A DNA stretch of 64,000 nt from Adenophora triphylla var. japonica (Eukaryota > Streptophyta > Magnoliopsida > Asterales > Campanulaceae). Both the position numbers and the translations under genes were made by a program. Shown here one piece after another: positions 22,727 through 33,694 of the stretch (positions are counted from its first letter, which is position 1; the number at the start of each line of letters is the position of its first letter). The notes beneath the pieces were generated by a model. The model searched no databases. It saw only the letters and a program-made list of their open reading frames with translations, and was not told the origin of the DNA. The stretch covers positions 248,001 to 312,000 of the forward strand of contig JAFEMH010002554.1 in the NCBI GenBank assembly GCA_022495995.1, in the 5' to 3' direction.

Positions 22727-22812
<86 letters not shown>
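22727..22812. repeat. (TA)n microsatellite
   Basis: About 85 bp of uninterrupted TA dinucleotides. Confidence 0.98.
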
Positions 22813-22816
<4 letters not shown>

Positions 22817-23788
22817 GAAATTTGAAATCCCTAACGCTAACTCTCTTCTTTTTTAAAAAAATCATAATTAATTTTATTACCTAGTTGCTATACTCTATCA
22901 AACTCTATCTCATTTTCTTTTTCATTTGTGTCGTTATACCCCTATCCTCTGTCTCAACGCTCTTCTCCTCTCCTCTTCTCTTCTCTCTACTATAAATCAA
23001 TTTGATTATCCTAGGCTACATGGCACCCTGAGTTCGCACCCCAATCCCACAACGACATCACCATTTATCTCTCACTGACAGCGTAGTTGCACCGGAAGAG
23101 AATATACGTCCTCTCTCTGATTTTTGCATTCAAAATTGCAAAAAATTCAACCTCTGTTATTTTGTCTAAAATCTCCAATAAAAGGTACTGATTAATTGAT
23201 TTTGATGTTATTTTATCCGGTCTCGATCTCAAACTTACTCGTATTTTCAATTTTTTTAGAATTTTGCATCTAAATGTTTAGATTTAGTTCATCTCGAATT
23301 TGTTAATGTCTCAGAAATTTGGTAACTGAATTTAGTTATTATTATGTTCCTATAGAAGATTCTGATTACTACTAATTTGTAGAACCGACGGAATCGAACC
23401 AAAATCGGACCATTAAAACTGGACCAATAGGACCGGTCCTATAATATAATGGTATGATCCTGGTACTATTTTTTTACAAAATCGAAGTATTAGTCTAATC
23501 CTGATTTTCTAAAATTTTGACAAAAATCGTAACAATCCGGACCGTAAACACCCCTATTGGGTGCACTCCACAATTAGGTTTTTTCTTTTTAAAAAAATGT
23601 AAACTAAAACTTTGTGAGTTTTATAATTGTTAATTTTATCATTAAATCTTTCACCTTTACAACTGCAATTGACATATTACTATCATTCCGTTTCGAGGTT
23701 AGTTTGACTATACATAATTAGTAAAAAAGTAATTATTATTAGTATAAAAAGTAATATTATAAAAAAAAGTTGATAAAAAAGAGTTGGT
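22813..23788. other. AT-rich stretch with hAT-like right end, no gene recognised
   Basis: Around 23390-23560 the sequence carries ACCGGTCCTATAATATAATG and ends GTAAACACCCCTA, which on the minus strand reads TAGGGGTGTTTAC, similar to hAT-type termini. The matching left end could not be fixed (perhaps near 22530). No coding frame was recognised. Confidence 0.3.
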
Positions 23789-23989
23789 CTTATAAAAAAC
23801 TAGTTTTTTCTTAAGCTAAGGAAAAACGTGTTTTCCAAAAGCTGTTCAAAATAAACGGTGGCAATTTTGTAATTACTGGCAACCATGTTCAAAATAAACG
23901 GTGGCATTTTTGTAATTACTGGCAACATGATAAATGCCAGTGTTAATATTACAAATGACCAGTGATTTCATACTGGCATTTTATAAACA

Positions 23990-24432
23990 TGAAACTGGCA
24001 CTTTTTACACGGGCATTTTTATATACATGAACTGACACTCTTCACACGGGCACTTTTATATACATAGACTGGCATTTGAAAACACATTTACTGGCACTCA
24101 AAAATGCATATACTGGTACTCAAAAATACTGATAATTATTTTTGCTGATATTAAAAAAAACATGAACTGGCATTCAAAAATACATGGACTGGCATTCAAA
24201 ATTACAAGAACTGACATTCAAAAATACATTGACACTCAGTTACACACTTACTGGCACTCTATTATACACTAACGGGCACTCAATTATACACCAACGGGCA
24301 CTTGATTATACACTAACGGGCACTTGATTATACACTAACGGGCACTCAATTATACACCAACGGGCACTTAATTATACACTAACGGACACTTTATTATACA
24401 CCAACTGGCACTCTATTTTAAACCAACTGGCA
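23990..24432. repeat. ~24-bp tandem array (ACTGGCACT / ACGGGCACT units)
   Basis: Units of the form AACGGGCACTTGATTATACACT and ACTGGCATTCAAAAATACAT repeat about 17 times with drift in both length and sequence. The gene fragment at 24438 ends exactly where the array begins. Confidence 0.8.
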
Positions 24433-24437
24433 CTTGA

Positions 24438-24824
24438 TTTTGGTAGAAGAACTGGAGCAAGAGGAAGGCCAATCCCTCTCCGGCCACGGTCCTCATTCAC
24501 ATACCCATTTTTCAAGCTTTTTCGAGCCCGATTCTCCTTCTTTACACTTCGTTCTTGCCTTACCCTGTTGTAATCGTCGGACGTTTCGCCCCCATTACCC
24601 TCAATTGGAGAAATTTCTGCAATTTCGTTTAAACCCACGTCACCGTTGATCGGAATTGGCGAGGTATGAAGGTGATGATCATTGGTCGAAACAAATTCGA
24701 CTTGTTTTGAACTTTGAGCAACTAATTCTGACTGGGAATCAAATTGGGACGGAGAATCATCGGGAGAAGCTGAAGAGGAAGGGTACGATTGTTTGTGAAG
24801 GTTATCGAGCTGGGTTTCCGCCAT
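24438..24824 (-). pseudogene. Captured N-terminal gene fragment, unrecognised
   Basis: A minus-strand frame from the ATG at 24822-24824 encodes about 129 residues of low-complexity, serine-, asparagine- and acid-rich sequence (starts MAETQLDNLHKQSYPSSSAS; later GNGGETSDDYNRVRQERSVK, ending near GIGLPLAPVLLPK). It looks like a disordered N terminus of a host nuclear or regulatory protein, preceded by a CT/GA-rich leader (24850-24890). It then runs straight into the 24-bp array, so the rest of the gene is absent. I cannot name the parent gene. Confidence 0.5.
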
Positions 24825-25136
24825 TACTCTATGAATTTTGGGCGGAGATGACGCAATTGCGTCTAGAGAGAGAGGATAGAGAGAGAGAGGGTCTGCGTTG
24901 TGTGCGTGGATTATGTGAGAGATAAGACGGTAAAACACGTTTTTTGTTAAGTTAAAAAAAACGCGTTTTTTATAAGTTTTTGGCGATAAAAAATAATAAA
25001 TTGGTTGTTATTATAAATATAACAATTTAATGTCTTTATCCATTATTTTAGAAATAAAACAAACAAGACTAAAAAAAAGTAAGAACTTGAGAGGGAGTAC
25101 CATTATGCACATAGCCTAAATAAAACACCATACAAT

Positions 25137-25444
25137 TGTGAGAATTAGAAAATCCTTAGGTTACCTATTCACAAACTCTTAATATATATATAAGAGAGAG
25201 TCATATTTTAATAAGGAGAATGAGTTTCCTTATTCTAATCATCCTATTCTAATAAGGAGAAGGAGTTTCCTTATTCTAATCATCATATTCTAATAAGGAG
25301 AAGGAGTTTACTTATTATAATCACAATACAAATATTTAGTTGCCTAATCTAAATACATGAGGATATTGACAAGGAATAATATAGAGAAAGTCAAACAAAT
25401 AACTTTAGGAAACTTTAGGAGGAGATTCCTTAATATCCTTAATA
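25137..25444 (-). repeat. 3' LTR of Copia-2
   Basis: 308 bp. Contains three copies of TAATAAGGAGAAGGAGTTTC-like units about 42 bp apart. Adjacent on the minus strand is CTTGCGGGGGCG, the polypurine tract. Confidence 0.93.
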
Positions 25445-28400
25445 CGCCCCCGCAAGATGGACGATCCTTGGAGAAGACCAATCTTGGAAATGAGTTGATC
25501 GAAGCGTAGACGAGATAGTGGTTTTGTCAGAACATCAGCAAGTTGGTCATTACCAGAAATGTGTTGCACACGGAGAGAGCCAGACTGAACCTGTTCACGG
25601 ACAAAATGAAACGAGAGAGCCACATGTTTCATCCGAGATTGAAAAACCGGATTTGCGGAATAAGTTGTGGCACCAAGGTTGTCACAGTATATAACCGGCG
25701 GAGAAGTAAGAGAAATACCGAGCTCAATAAGCAGGTTCCGAACCCAAGTAATATCAGTAGCGGTGTCAGCAATGGCATGAAACTCGGCCTCAGTGGTGGA
25801 GCGGGCAAGAGCACGTTGCTTGCGGGAGGACCAAGTAACCGGGTTACGGCCGAGGTAAACAAAGAAACCAGAGGTGGATACAAAGTCATCTTTGTCACCA
25901 GCCCAATCTGCATCACAAAAGGCATGAAGAGAGGGGGGAGATGTAGAGTAAATCTGGAGACCCAAGTGCATAGTGCCATGAAGGTAGCGGAGGAACCGCT
26001 TGAGAGCAACCCAGTGATATGATTGGGGATTCTGCATGAACTGTGCAAGCTTGTTCACGGAGAAGGCAATGTCAGGGCGAGTGAAGGACAAGTATTGAAG
26101 ACCACCAACAATAGCACGATAGGAAGTGGGTTCAACAGCGGGAGTGGTAGTGGATCTCACAAGGGGTGGTGATGTGACCATAGGGGTGGAGAGCGGTTTA
26201 CAGTCAATCATGTTGTGACAGGTGAGAAGATCATGGATGTATTTTGTTTGGGAGAGGAGGATACCATTTTTGTTGGGGACAACCTCAACGCCCAGAAAAT
26301 ATGATAGAGGACCGAGATCCTTGAGAGAGAAATGATTGGACAAGCTAGTGATGAATGACTGAAGGTGCGAGGGTGACGGTCCGGTGACAATGATGTCATC
26401 AACATAAACAAAAAAAAAAGATAGGGGTTGGTGTTTTGTTGAGTATAAATAGGGACGGATCGTCTAAGGAGGGGTGAAAACCATATGTGGTAAGGTAGGT
26501 TTTGAGTTCTTGAAACCAAGCACGAGGAGCTTGCTTGAGACCATAGATGGATTTAGAGAGATGGCATACATGAGAGGGATTAGTGGAGTCCTCAAAGCCG
26601 GGGGGTTGTGTCATAAACACAGATTCGGAGAGTAAACCTTGTAGAAAGGCATTGTTGACATCAAGCTGGCGAAGAGGCCAGTGGTTGGTTGTGGCAAGTG
26701 AGAGAAGGAGCCTGACTGTAGCGGGTTTGACAACATGACTGAAGGTTTCGGTGTAATCAACACCGGGTTGTTGGTGAAAGCCCTTGGCTACAAGCTGAGC
26801 CTTGTATTTCTGAATTGTGTTGTCAGGGTTGTACTTGATGCGAAAGACCCATTTGCACCCGACAATGTTGTGGGCTGTAGCAGGGGGAACTAAATTCCAG
26901 GTTTTATTTCGAGTGAGCGCCTGAAATTCCTCAATCATGGCGTTACGCCAGTGTGGGATAAAGAGAGCTTGTTTGGTGGTGGTAGTGGGAAGGCTTGTGG
27001 GTGAGGGGAGTAGGGATAGGTTGGCATATTTGGGGTTGAGTTTGGTGATACCATGGGACAGCGGGGTGGTGATGGTGCGGGTAGGAAGGGGGACAGAGCT
27101 GCTGGGTATGGGGGGCGATCGCGCGGGGAAGGGGGGCGATCGCGCGAAGTTTCTGGAAGGGAGGGGCGATCGCACGAATCTGGGGGCAATCGCGCGGGTT
27201 TTCTGGTTTGGCGTGGGTTGTTTCGGGCTGGCTGGAGGGTGATGGATGGTTAGGGCAGGAAGGGTTTGAGAGGGGGTGGGTATGAGGAGGGGTGGGGAGA
27301 TTGGGTGGTGGTTGAATGGAGGGTGTAGTGTTTAGGACAGGGAGAAATAGAGTGTGCCAATCGGAGGGAGGGGGAGCGGAAGCAATGGGGGGAATGGAGG
27401 TGAGGGAGGTGTAGGAAAATGTGTTTTCAACAAAACGAACATGGCGGGAGGTGTAGACTCGATGGGAGGTGGGGTCAAGGCATTAATACGCACTTTGCGT
27501 GGGTGAGTAACCAACAAAGATACATGAAATGGATTTAGGGGCTAGCTTGTGGGGGGTATAAGGACGAAGCCAAGGATAACAGAGACAACCAAAGCTTCGT
27601 AATTTGGTGTAGTTTGGAGGGGAATGGAATAGGCGAAGGTAGGGGAATCATTGTTGAGGGTGGGAGTAGGCATTCTGTTTGTGAGATAGGTGGCAGTGGT
27701 GAGATCATAAGGCCAAAAGGTGAGAGGTAGGTTGGCATGGTAGAGAAGGGTGAGACCCGTTTCAACAATGTGACGATGACGACGTTCGACATACCCATTA
27801 TGTTCAGGAGTGTGAGGTGGAGTGGTGAGATGAGTGATACCATTTTGAGCCAGAGTGGGTGTGAGTTTGAGGTATTCACCCCCATTATCGGAGTAGACTT
27901 GGATGATAGGACGTTGGAAGTATTTTTCGGCTAGTGTTTTGAAACGAAGGAATATGTTGTAGGTGTCAGATTTGTGTTTTAGGGGGTAGAACCAAATGTA
28001 TTTGGTGAAGTGGTCGACAAAGATGACATAGTATTTAAATTTGTCAAGGGAATAAACTGGAGAAGTCTATGCATCAGAAAATATAAGATCTAGAGGAGCA
28101 TGTGAAATTAGAGAAGAGGATGCAAATGGTAGTTTGTGGCTTTTGTTAATGAAACAAGAATTACACGGAGATAAACTAGAGGAAATAGATAAATGGAATT
28201 TGCTACGTAGTAGACTAAGAGTAGGGGGAGCGGGATGGCCTAATCTATGATGCCACAATTGTGAAGAGATGACGCTTGAATGAGCTTGAATGGGCGGAGG
28301 GTGCCAAATATAGACGCCATCCTCAAGGTCTCCGTGGATAAGGGTTTGGCTCGTAGCTTTGTCTTTAATGAGAAAAGACGAGTGTGAGAATTCAATAATG

Positions 28401-28985
28401 GCATTATTGTCACAACAAAATTAAGATACGGAGAGAATGTTACGAGTGATAAGAGGAACAGGTAAGACATGATTGAAAAGGAGAGGGGGAGAGGATGTGG
28501 AGAGAGAGAATGAACCTATGTTAGAGATAGGAAGAGAGGAACCATCTCCGATAATGACGTCGTCACTGCCATTGTAGGGTGTGTGTAAGGCTAGATTGGA
28601 GAGGTCATTAGTGATGTGGTTGGTGGCACCGCTATCAATAAGCCATGAGGGAGGGGGAGAGGGAGTATGGTGGGCGGCTGAGTGGGCTTGGGGTTTTTGG
28701 TGGTTGGGGTTTGGGTTTCGGTATTGGCGAGGTGGAGAGGAGCAATTTACGTTGGGGGTGGTCACGTTTGAATTGACGACATTGGGAGAGGATATGACCA
28801 ATGGTACTACAATATTGGCACTTGCCCTTGTAGGGGAAGGGTAAGGGTCTATGGGAGGAAGGAGAAGGATTGGAGGTATGGTAGGCGTTATGGGTGGGTG
28901 ATGGACGGACTTGGGCGATGAAGGCGGTGGTGGGGAGGGTATTGGTGGAGGAGGGAGAGCCGGCTATAGGGATAGAGGAGAGGGG
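25405..28985 (-). pseudogene. Copia-2 pol pseudogene with N-terminally deleted gag
   Basis: Reading the minus strand from the right: only about 200 bp separate the primer site from the Gag zinc knuckle (CQYC, STIGHILSQC near 28790-28830), so the Gag N-terminal domain is deleted. Protease follows with LIDSGATNHITND (about 28620). Integrase shows MWHHRLGHPAPPTLSLLRSK and a CX2C-type partner (28130-28258), then frameshifted core segments to about 27535. A proline-rich linker with repeated GCGATCGC (27110-27200) precedes reverse transcriptase (27175-26200), where WKVFRIKYNPDNTIQKYKA-like and QLDVNNAFLQGL blocks are intact. The catalytic YVDD (near 26393) sits beside a run of ten T residues on the minus strand that shifts the frame. 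RNase H (26343-25405) is open, with CDADWAGD, STTEAEF and ADVLTKPL. Confidence 0.88.
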
Positions 28986-29026
28986 CTGCAGAATTTTTGA
29001 AGGGGTTTAGACTATGGATCTTTGAA

Positions 29027-29038
29027 GCTCTGATACCA
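29027..29038 (-). other. Primer binding site of Copia-2
   Basis: On the minus strand TGGTATCAGAGC directly follows the 5' LTR: initiator tRNA-Met complement. Confidence 0.93.
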
Positions 29039-29632
29039 TGTGAGAATTAGAAAATCCTTAGGTTGTTTATTCACAAACTCTTAATATATACTCCCTCCGT
29101 CCCGCTAATATTAGCACACTTTCCTTTTTGGGCGTCCCGCTAATATCCGCACACTCCCAAAAAGGAAACTTTATATTAATAAAATATTCACCCAACCCCA
29201 CTCATTCTCTCTCCTACATTATTTTAATACTCACAACACCATTATAATTTATTACACCCTCCACTCATTCTCTCTCCACTCATTCTTTTACACTCACAAC
29301 ATTTTATTAAAATATCATATTCCTTAATTCCCGCGCAAACAGTGTTTGTGCTAATATTAGCGGGACGGAGGGAGTATACAAGAGAGAGTCCTATTCTAAT
29401 AAGGAGAAGGAGTTTCCTTATTCTAATCATCCTATTCTAATAAGGAGAAGGAGTTTCCTTATTCTAATCATCATATCCTAATAAGGAGAAGGAGTTTCCT
29501 TATTCTAATCACAATTCAAATATTTAGTTGCCTAATCTAAATACATGAGGATATTGACAAGAAATAATATAGAGAAAGTCAAACAAATAACTTTAGAAAA
29601 CTTTAGGAGGAGATTCCTTAATATCCTTAATA
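29039..29632 (-). repeat. 5' LTR of Copia-2 with MITE insertion
   Basis: 594 bp, of which 29091-29376 is the Stowaway plus one TA copy. The remaining 308 bp align end to end with the left LTR. Confidence 0.93.
29091..29374. mobile_element. Stowaway MITE inside the Copia-2 LTR
   Basis: CTCCCTCCGTCCCGCTAATA at the left and TATTAGCGGGACGGAGGGAG at the right are perfect inverted repeats, flanked by TA (29089-29090, 29375-29376). It is absent from the same position of the other LTR (around 25188), so it arrived after Copia-2. Confidence 0.95.
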
Positions 29633-29637
29633 ACAAT

Positions 29638-29944
29638 AACTTGCACTCCATTAAAAAAAATATGTGCATCATAATTTATTTATGAAATTGTCACTACACT
29701 CGAGTGCTTTTTAAAAAAAAAACGAAAAGGGCAGCGCCCCCTAATTTTTATGAATAGAAAAATAAATAAAAAATATAAGGAGGGGAATATAAAGTATTAC
29801 CTCAAATAATAACGAAAGGAAAAACGAAAGGATAAAAAAACAAAAGAAAAAAAGGCAGGCAACGAGATTATCCCCATTTACCCCATTCTTCTTGAATCCT
29901 AATTTGAAAGGCTTATCCTTTCGATTAACAAAGGTGTATATATC
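29638..29944. other. LINE-like 3' region, no gene
   Basis: On the minus strand this follows the stop of the DUF4283-type pseudogene and ends with TTAGGGGGCGCTGCCC near 29735, resembling the LINE tail at 31331-31453 (TAGGGGGCATTGCCC). It is probably the 3' untranslated part of a deleted LINE. Confidence 0.45.
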
Positions 29945-30179
29945 TTAAAGGTCATAATAATTTTCTTCAAGGTAATAATCATCTTCAAGTATATAATAAT
30001 TATTTTTTCTTGGTTTCCATTCCCTCTTTCCATTAACTCGAGAAGCACGAGGAGGAGCTGTTACCCCACCCACAAGGTCCCTAAAAGTATCACAAAATGA
30101 TTTTGACTCATCAGGGAGACGTAAAGCATCAGTCTCTGATCCACATTTTTTCGTTTCGTGAGTCGATGAAGAAGGCTTA

Positions 30180-30367
30180 GGCTCCGTTTGTTTGGGGGAA
30201 AATGTTTTCCGGAAAATATTTTCCTCATTTTTCGGTGTTTGTTTCGCACCAGAAAATGGGGTAAACTTCATTTTTATCTTATTTTCCGAAATACATTTTC
30301 ATTTTCCGGAAAATATTTTGCCGGAAAACATTTTCCGGAAAATGTTTTATGCTAAACAAACGGAGCC
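30180..30367. mobile_element. Tourist-like (PIF/Harbinger) MITE in the DUF4283 pseudogene
   Basis: GGCTCCGTTTGTTT at the left and AAACAAACGGAGCC at the right are inverted repeats, flanked by TTA at 30177-30179 and 30368-30370. The interior is made of TTTTCCGGAAAA palindromes. Coding sequence of the pseudogene resumes on both sides. Confidence 0.85.
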
Positions 30368-31330
30368 TTAGTACTACCACTGGTGTTTGAGAACTCGGAG
30401 TTGAAATTGTTGTGATTAAGCTTACGGGCTTCAAGAGGGCGTAAATGAAGACCACTAGGTAATAGCCTTAAAGCCAAAAGACATGTAGTAACAACAGTAG
30501 TAGGGGGAGAATTAGACGGATTAGGGTTTAACTTTGAAGCCGCAACTCTACGAAAAACTTTTTCGTCATCTAAATACCATCATGGTCAATATCTCCAGCT
30601 ATTTTGCAGACGAGTCCAGTAAAGCCCCTTCACCAGAAACAACAGCCTCTTCCGTCTGGCTAAAGGTTGTACTTTCGATTGTAGGACTAAGGGTATCTAT
30701 AATTTTCATAAAGGGAATAATAGCTAAAGCACCAACATTCGAAGGAGTTTCAACCTCCAAAACATTTTCATGATCCATAGCATCATGATTTTCGGCTATA
30801 GAGTCAACTACCATCTTATGAGTAGTAGTATCTAAGTCCTTAGGATTATTTTTCTCACCTGGAGCTACACCAAGGTCGATAATTTCCTCCTCAATAGTAG
30901 CATTTGTAGTCGAGATCCTGACTGCAGACGCATCTAGCTGAATAATCACCGGGCCATTAGGATCCAAACCCCTAAACGAAGCTGAGGACACCTCATTTCC
31001 TTTAAGTGTCTTCAAATCGTGTGTCTCAAAAGTAGGCTTCAAATCCTGCGTAATCCTTCATATTCCATATCATCATGTGAACTAGGATCCGAAGATGGAT
31101 GTGTGGCCATGATTTTCTCTGAATCATCATTGGAGATTTATATCTCCACATCATTAGCATCATTACCCTTCTCAACACCACAGCTGTCAACCATATCCTT
31201 GTTTAATGAAGGTTGCTTTAAACCATTCTTGTTCTGCTTTTCAACATATGTGGACACCACTTTTCCAGCTTGAGAATTAATAAGATTTACCTTGGAATTA
31301 ATTGGATTCAGTTTAACACCATCAGTCCTT

Positions 31331-31453
31331 TTTTTTTTAACGAAATGGGCAATGCCCCCTAGAATTTTATTAAGATGAAATAAAAATTATAAAGGGCAAT
31401 GAAAGAAAATTAAATAAAAGGTCTGTCAAACTGCCTTGAGTAGTTCCATTGCC
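31331..31453 (-). mobile_element. 5'-truncated LINE 3' tail with target duplication
   Basis: About 123 bp ending in an A-run on the minus strand (T run at 31331-31338), with AATAAAATTCTAGGGGGC just upstream. The flanking duplication tcagtcctt is at 31322-31330 and 31454-31462. Short length, poly-A tail and a 9-bp duplication fit target-primed insertion of a truncated LINE. It interrupts the DUF4283 pseudogene. Confidence 0.75.
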
Positions 31454-32000
31454 TCAGTCCTTGTCTTAGCCTTAGGATGAAAATTGTAACAAGTAGACAT
31501 ATCATGACCCAACTTGAAACAATGTTTACAATAACTAGGAAGATTAAAGTCAAGGACTTGGTAGAAACTAGAAAAATCATGTCAACAGTCGATAAAAACC
31601 CTAGATGGCAATCTTTTTAATAAATCAACTTGGACCAAAACCTTGGCCACACTAGGCCGAGAGAGATTTGTCGTATAGGTTGATCAATTGCCAATGGCTC
31701 TCCAAAGATTCGAGCAATCGAAAAAAGGCATACCTTGTTGATATATAAATAGGGAGGCCTGGGAGACCAATCCATGCGGGATAAAGTGAGGAGTTCTTCT
31801 CCGGGTGCCATGAAGGTGTCCATCTGAATACACGCATAGGGTATCTTCCAAGTTGCCATTGTTCCTTAGCCCAAAGACGGTTGAAGTCAACTTCATGCAT
31901 CAATCGTATCAGAATATGCTTTGAGTCCACGTGACCTAGCGAAAAATCAGCTTTAAGACCAAACATTAATAAATATTGTTCTGTTGCCTCCATGTCTAGT

Positions 32001-32510
32001 CACTACGAAAAAACTGTGGATTAGTGACGATAGTTTACTGAGGAAACTTTTTTCCATGGTAATTCCCAAGAAATTTACCTAGGAATTTTATTTCCTGCAA
32101 ATAATGAGGAAAATATCAAGGAATTTTTTTTTCTATGGTGAATTTTGAGGAATTTAGGAAGGAGAAATTTCTCTAGGGAAATTTGAAAGGAATTTACCAA
32201 GAAAACATTTTCCATTGTAATTTTTGATGAAAATACCAAGGAATACTTTTTCCATGGTGAATTCCAAGGAATATATTTCCTAGGAAAATTTCCTTTTTAA
32301 ATTTCTTGGGAAGTATCACCCAAAATTCCAATTTGGTGCTAAACTTCCCTCCAAAATTATCAAGTAATATATTCCTAGGCAATCACTCAAAATATTTTAA
32401 AACTTTGGTGGGAAGATTTTCGCCATAATTACCAAGGGAATTACAAAGGAATAAATACCAAGGAAATATTTCCTTGGTGAAATTCTTGGTAAATTTCAAA
32501 ATAATAGATG
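32001..32510 (+). mobile_element. CACTA-like left end with subterminal repeats
   Basis: Begins CACTACGAAAAAACTGTGG, the terminal type of CACTA (En/Spm) elements, then carries many copies of a CCAAGGAAT / TTCCTTGG-like motif in both orientations over 500 bp, as expected of a subterminal transposase-binding region. The right end was not found; the tandem-repeat region to 35.9 kb may lie inside the element. No transposase was recognised. Confidence 0.5.
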
Positions 32511-32559
32511 TCAAAAAAATAATTCCTTATATTTACACACACATAATATATTATAATTG

Positions 32560-33480
32560 TTTCTCAATAGACAATTGATTTTTTTAATTTTTTTTTGGAT
32601 AAATAAAACTATTTGAGATGTTAGTTAGTAGTGATTTTTTTTACAAAAAATTATATAAAAAAGTTAAAAAAATTTAAAGAAATGAAAGTATATAATAGAA
32701 AAAAAAGAGGGACGGATAATAGCATTTACTTTTTTTTTATTATTTTTTTTTGATTTATAAAACTATTTGAGATTTTAGTTTGTAGTGAATTTTTTTACAA
32801 AAAGTTATATAAAAAAAGTTAAGAATTTTTAAAGAAATGAAAGTATATAATAGAAAAAAGAGGGACGGACAATAGCATTTACTTTTTTAATTTTTTTTTG
32901 GATAAATAAAAATATTTGAGATGTTAATTAGTAGTGAATTTTTTTACAATAAGTTATATAAAAAAAGTTAAGAATTTTAAAAAAAATGAAAGTATATAAT
33001 AGAAAAAAGAGGGACGGACAATAGCATTTACTTTTTTAATTTTTTTTTATTTTTTTTGGATAGATAAAACTATTTGAGATGTTAGTTATTGTGAATTTTT
33101 TTACAAAAAGTTATATAAAAATAGTTAAGAATTTTTAAAGAAATTAAAGTATATAATAGAATAAGAGAAGGACGGACAATAGCATTTACTTTTTTAATTT
33201 TTTTAATTTTTTTTGGATAAATAAAACTATTTGAGATGTTATTTAGTAGTGATTTTTTTTACAAAAAGTTATATAAAAAAGCTAAGAATTTTTAAAGAAA
33301 TGAAAGTATATAATAGAAAAAAGAGAAACGGACAATAGCATTTACTTTTTAATTTTTTTTGGATATATAAAACTATTTGAGATGTTAGTTAGTAGTGAAA
33401 TTTTTACAAAAAGTTATATAAAAAAATTTAAGAATTTTTAAAGAAATGAAAGTATATAATAGAAAATAGAGGACAATAGG
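32560..33480. repeat. ~150-bp tandem array, block 1 (about six units)
   Basis: Units carry ACTATTTGAGATGTTAGTTA, TTTTTTTACAAAAAGTTATA and GAAAGTATATAATAGAAAA, then GAGGGACGGACAATAGCATT. The ACTATTTGAGA anchor recurs at about 32609, 32762, 32911, 33069, 33226 and 33372, a period of 146-158 bp. Extremely AT-rich and non-coding. Confidence 0.9.
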
Positions 33481-33694
33481 GTATATGTTATATTTTAGGA
33501 TATATGCTATGGTTTAGGGTATATGTATATGGGCTATGATTTAGAGTATATGATATGTGTATATGATACAGAGTATATGATTTAGGGTATAAAGTATGGG
33601 TGTCTGGTGTATGGGATATTTGGTCTATGATATGAGTTATGGTTTAGGGTATAGGAAATGGGTGTCCGGTGTATGAATATATGATATATGTTTA

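Larger units (their letters stand above)
23789..24976. mobile_element. TIR element carrying a gene fragment (Pack-type candidate, 1.2 kb)
   Basis: The left end CTTATAAAAAACTAGTTTTT...AAAAACGTGTTTTCC matches the reverse complement of the right end (CTTATAAAAAACGCGTTTTT...AAAAAACGTGTTTTACC) over about 48 bp with roughly one quarter mismatched. Between them lie a ~24-bp tandem array and a minus-strand N-terminal gene fragment. No exact target duplication was found, so the superfamily is open. Confidence 0.5.
25137..29632 (-). mobile_element. Copia-2: Ty1/copia retrotransposon on the minus strand
   Basis: LTRs at 25137-25444 and 29039-29632 with the target duplication ACAAT at 25132-25136 and 29633-29637. 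On the minus strand the 5' LTR is the right-hand copy, followed by the primer site TGGTATCAGAGC (29027-29038). Both LTRs start TATTAAGG and end CTCACA (TA...CA). The right LTR is longer by exactly one Stowaway MITE plus one TA (286 bp); removing it leaves 308 bp, the length of the left LTR. Most of gag is missing and pol is frameshifted. Confidence 0.95.
29945..31993 (-). pseudogene. LINE ORF1-type DUF4283/zinc-knuckle pseudogene
   Basis: From 31993 leftwards the minus strand encodes a DUF4283 domain (DSKHILIRLMHEVDFNRLWA, YPMRVFRWTPSWHPEKNSSL, AWIGLPGLPIYI), a frameshift near 31750, then RPSVAKVLVQVDLLKRLP and a CCHC zinc knuckle (CKHC, FKLGHDMSTC near 31480-31530). The C-terminal part is acidic and disordered (31300-30380) and ends with a tyrosine- and aspartate-rich tail at a stop at 29945. 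It is the nucleic-acid-binding first ORF type of plant L1 LINEs, not a host gene. Two insertions break it: a LINE tail (31331-31453) and a Tourist-like MITE (30180-30367). Additional stops occur near 31135 and 31055. The N-terminal start of the domain is missing, cut by the CACTA-like end at 32001. A short upstream ATG at 31991-31993 is probably fortuitous. Confidence 0.75.

Noticed and set aside
24656..24925. Plus-strand ORF of 89 residues opposite the captured fragment
   Set aside because: Shadow of the minus-strand frame, which has the more protein-like composition and a leader.
26937..27253. Glycine/arginine-rich plus-strand ORFs
   Set aside because: Antisense shadow of the proline-rich linker of the Copia-2 pol pseudogene.
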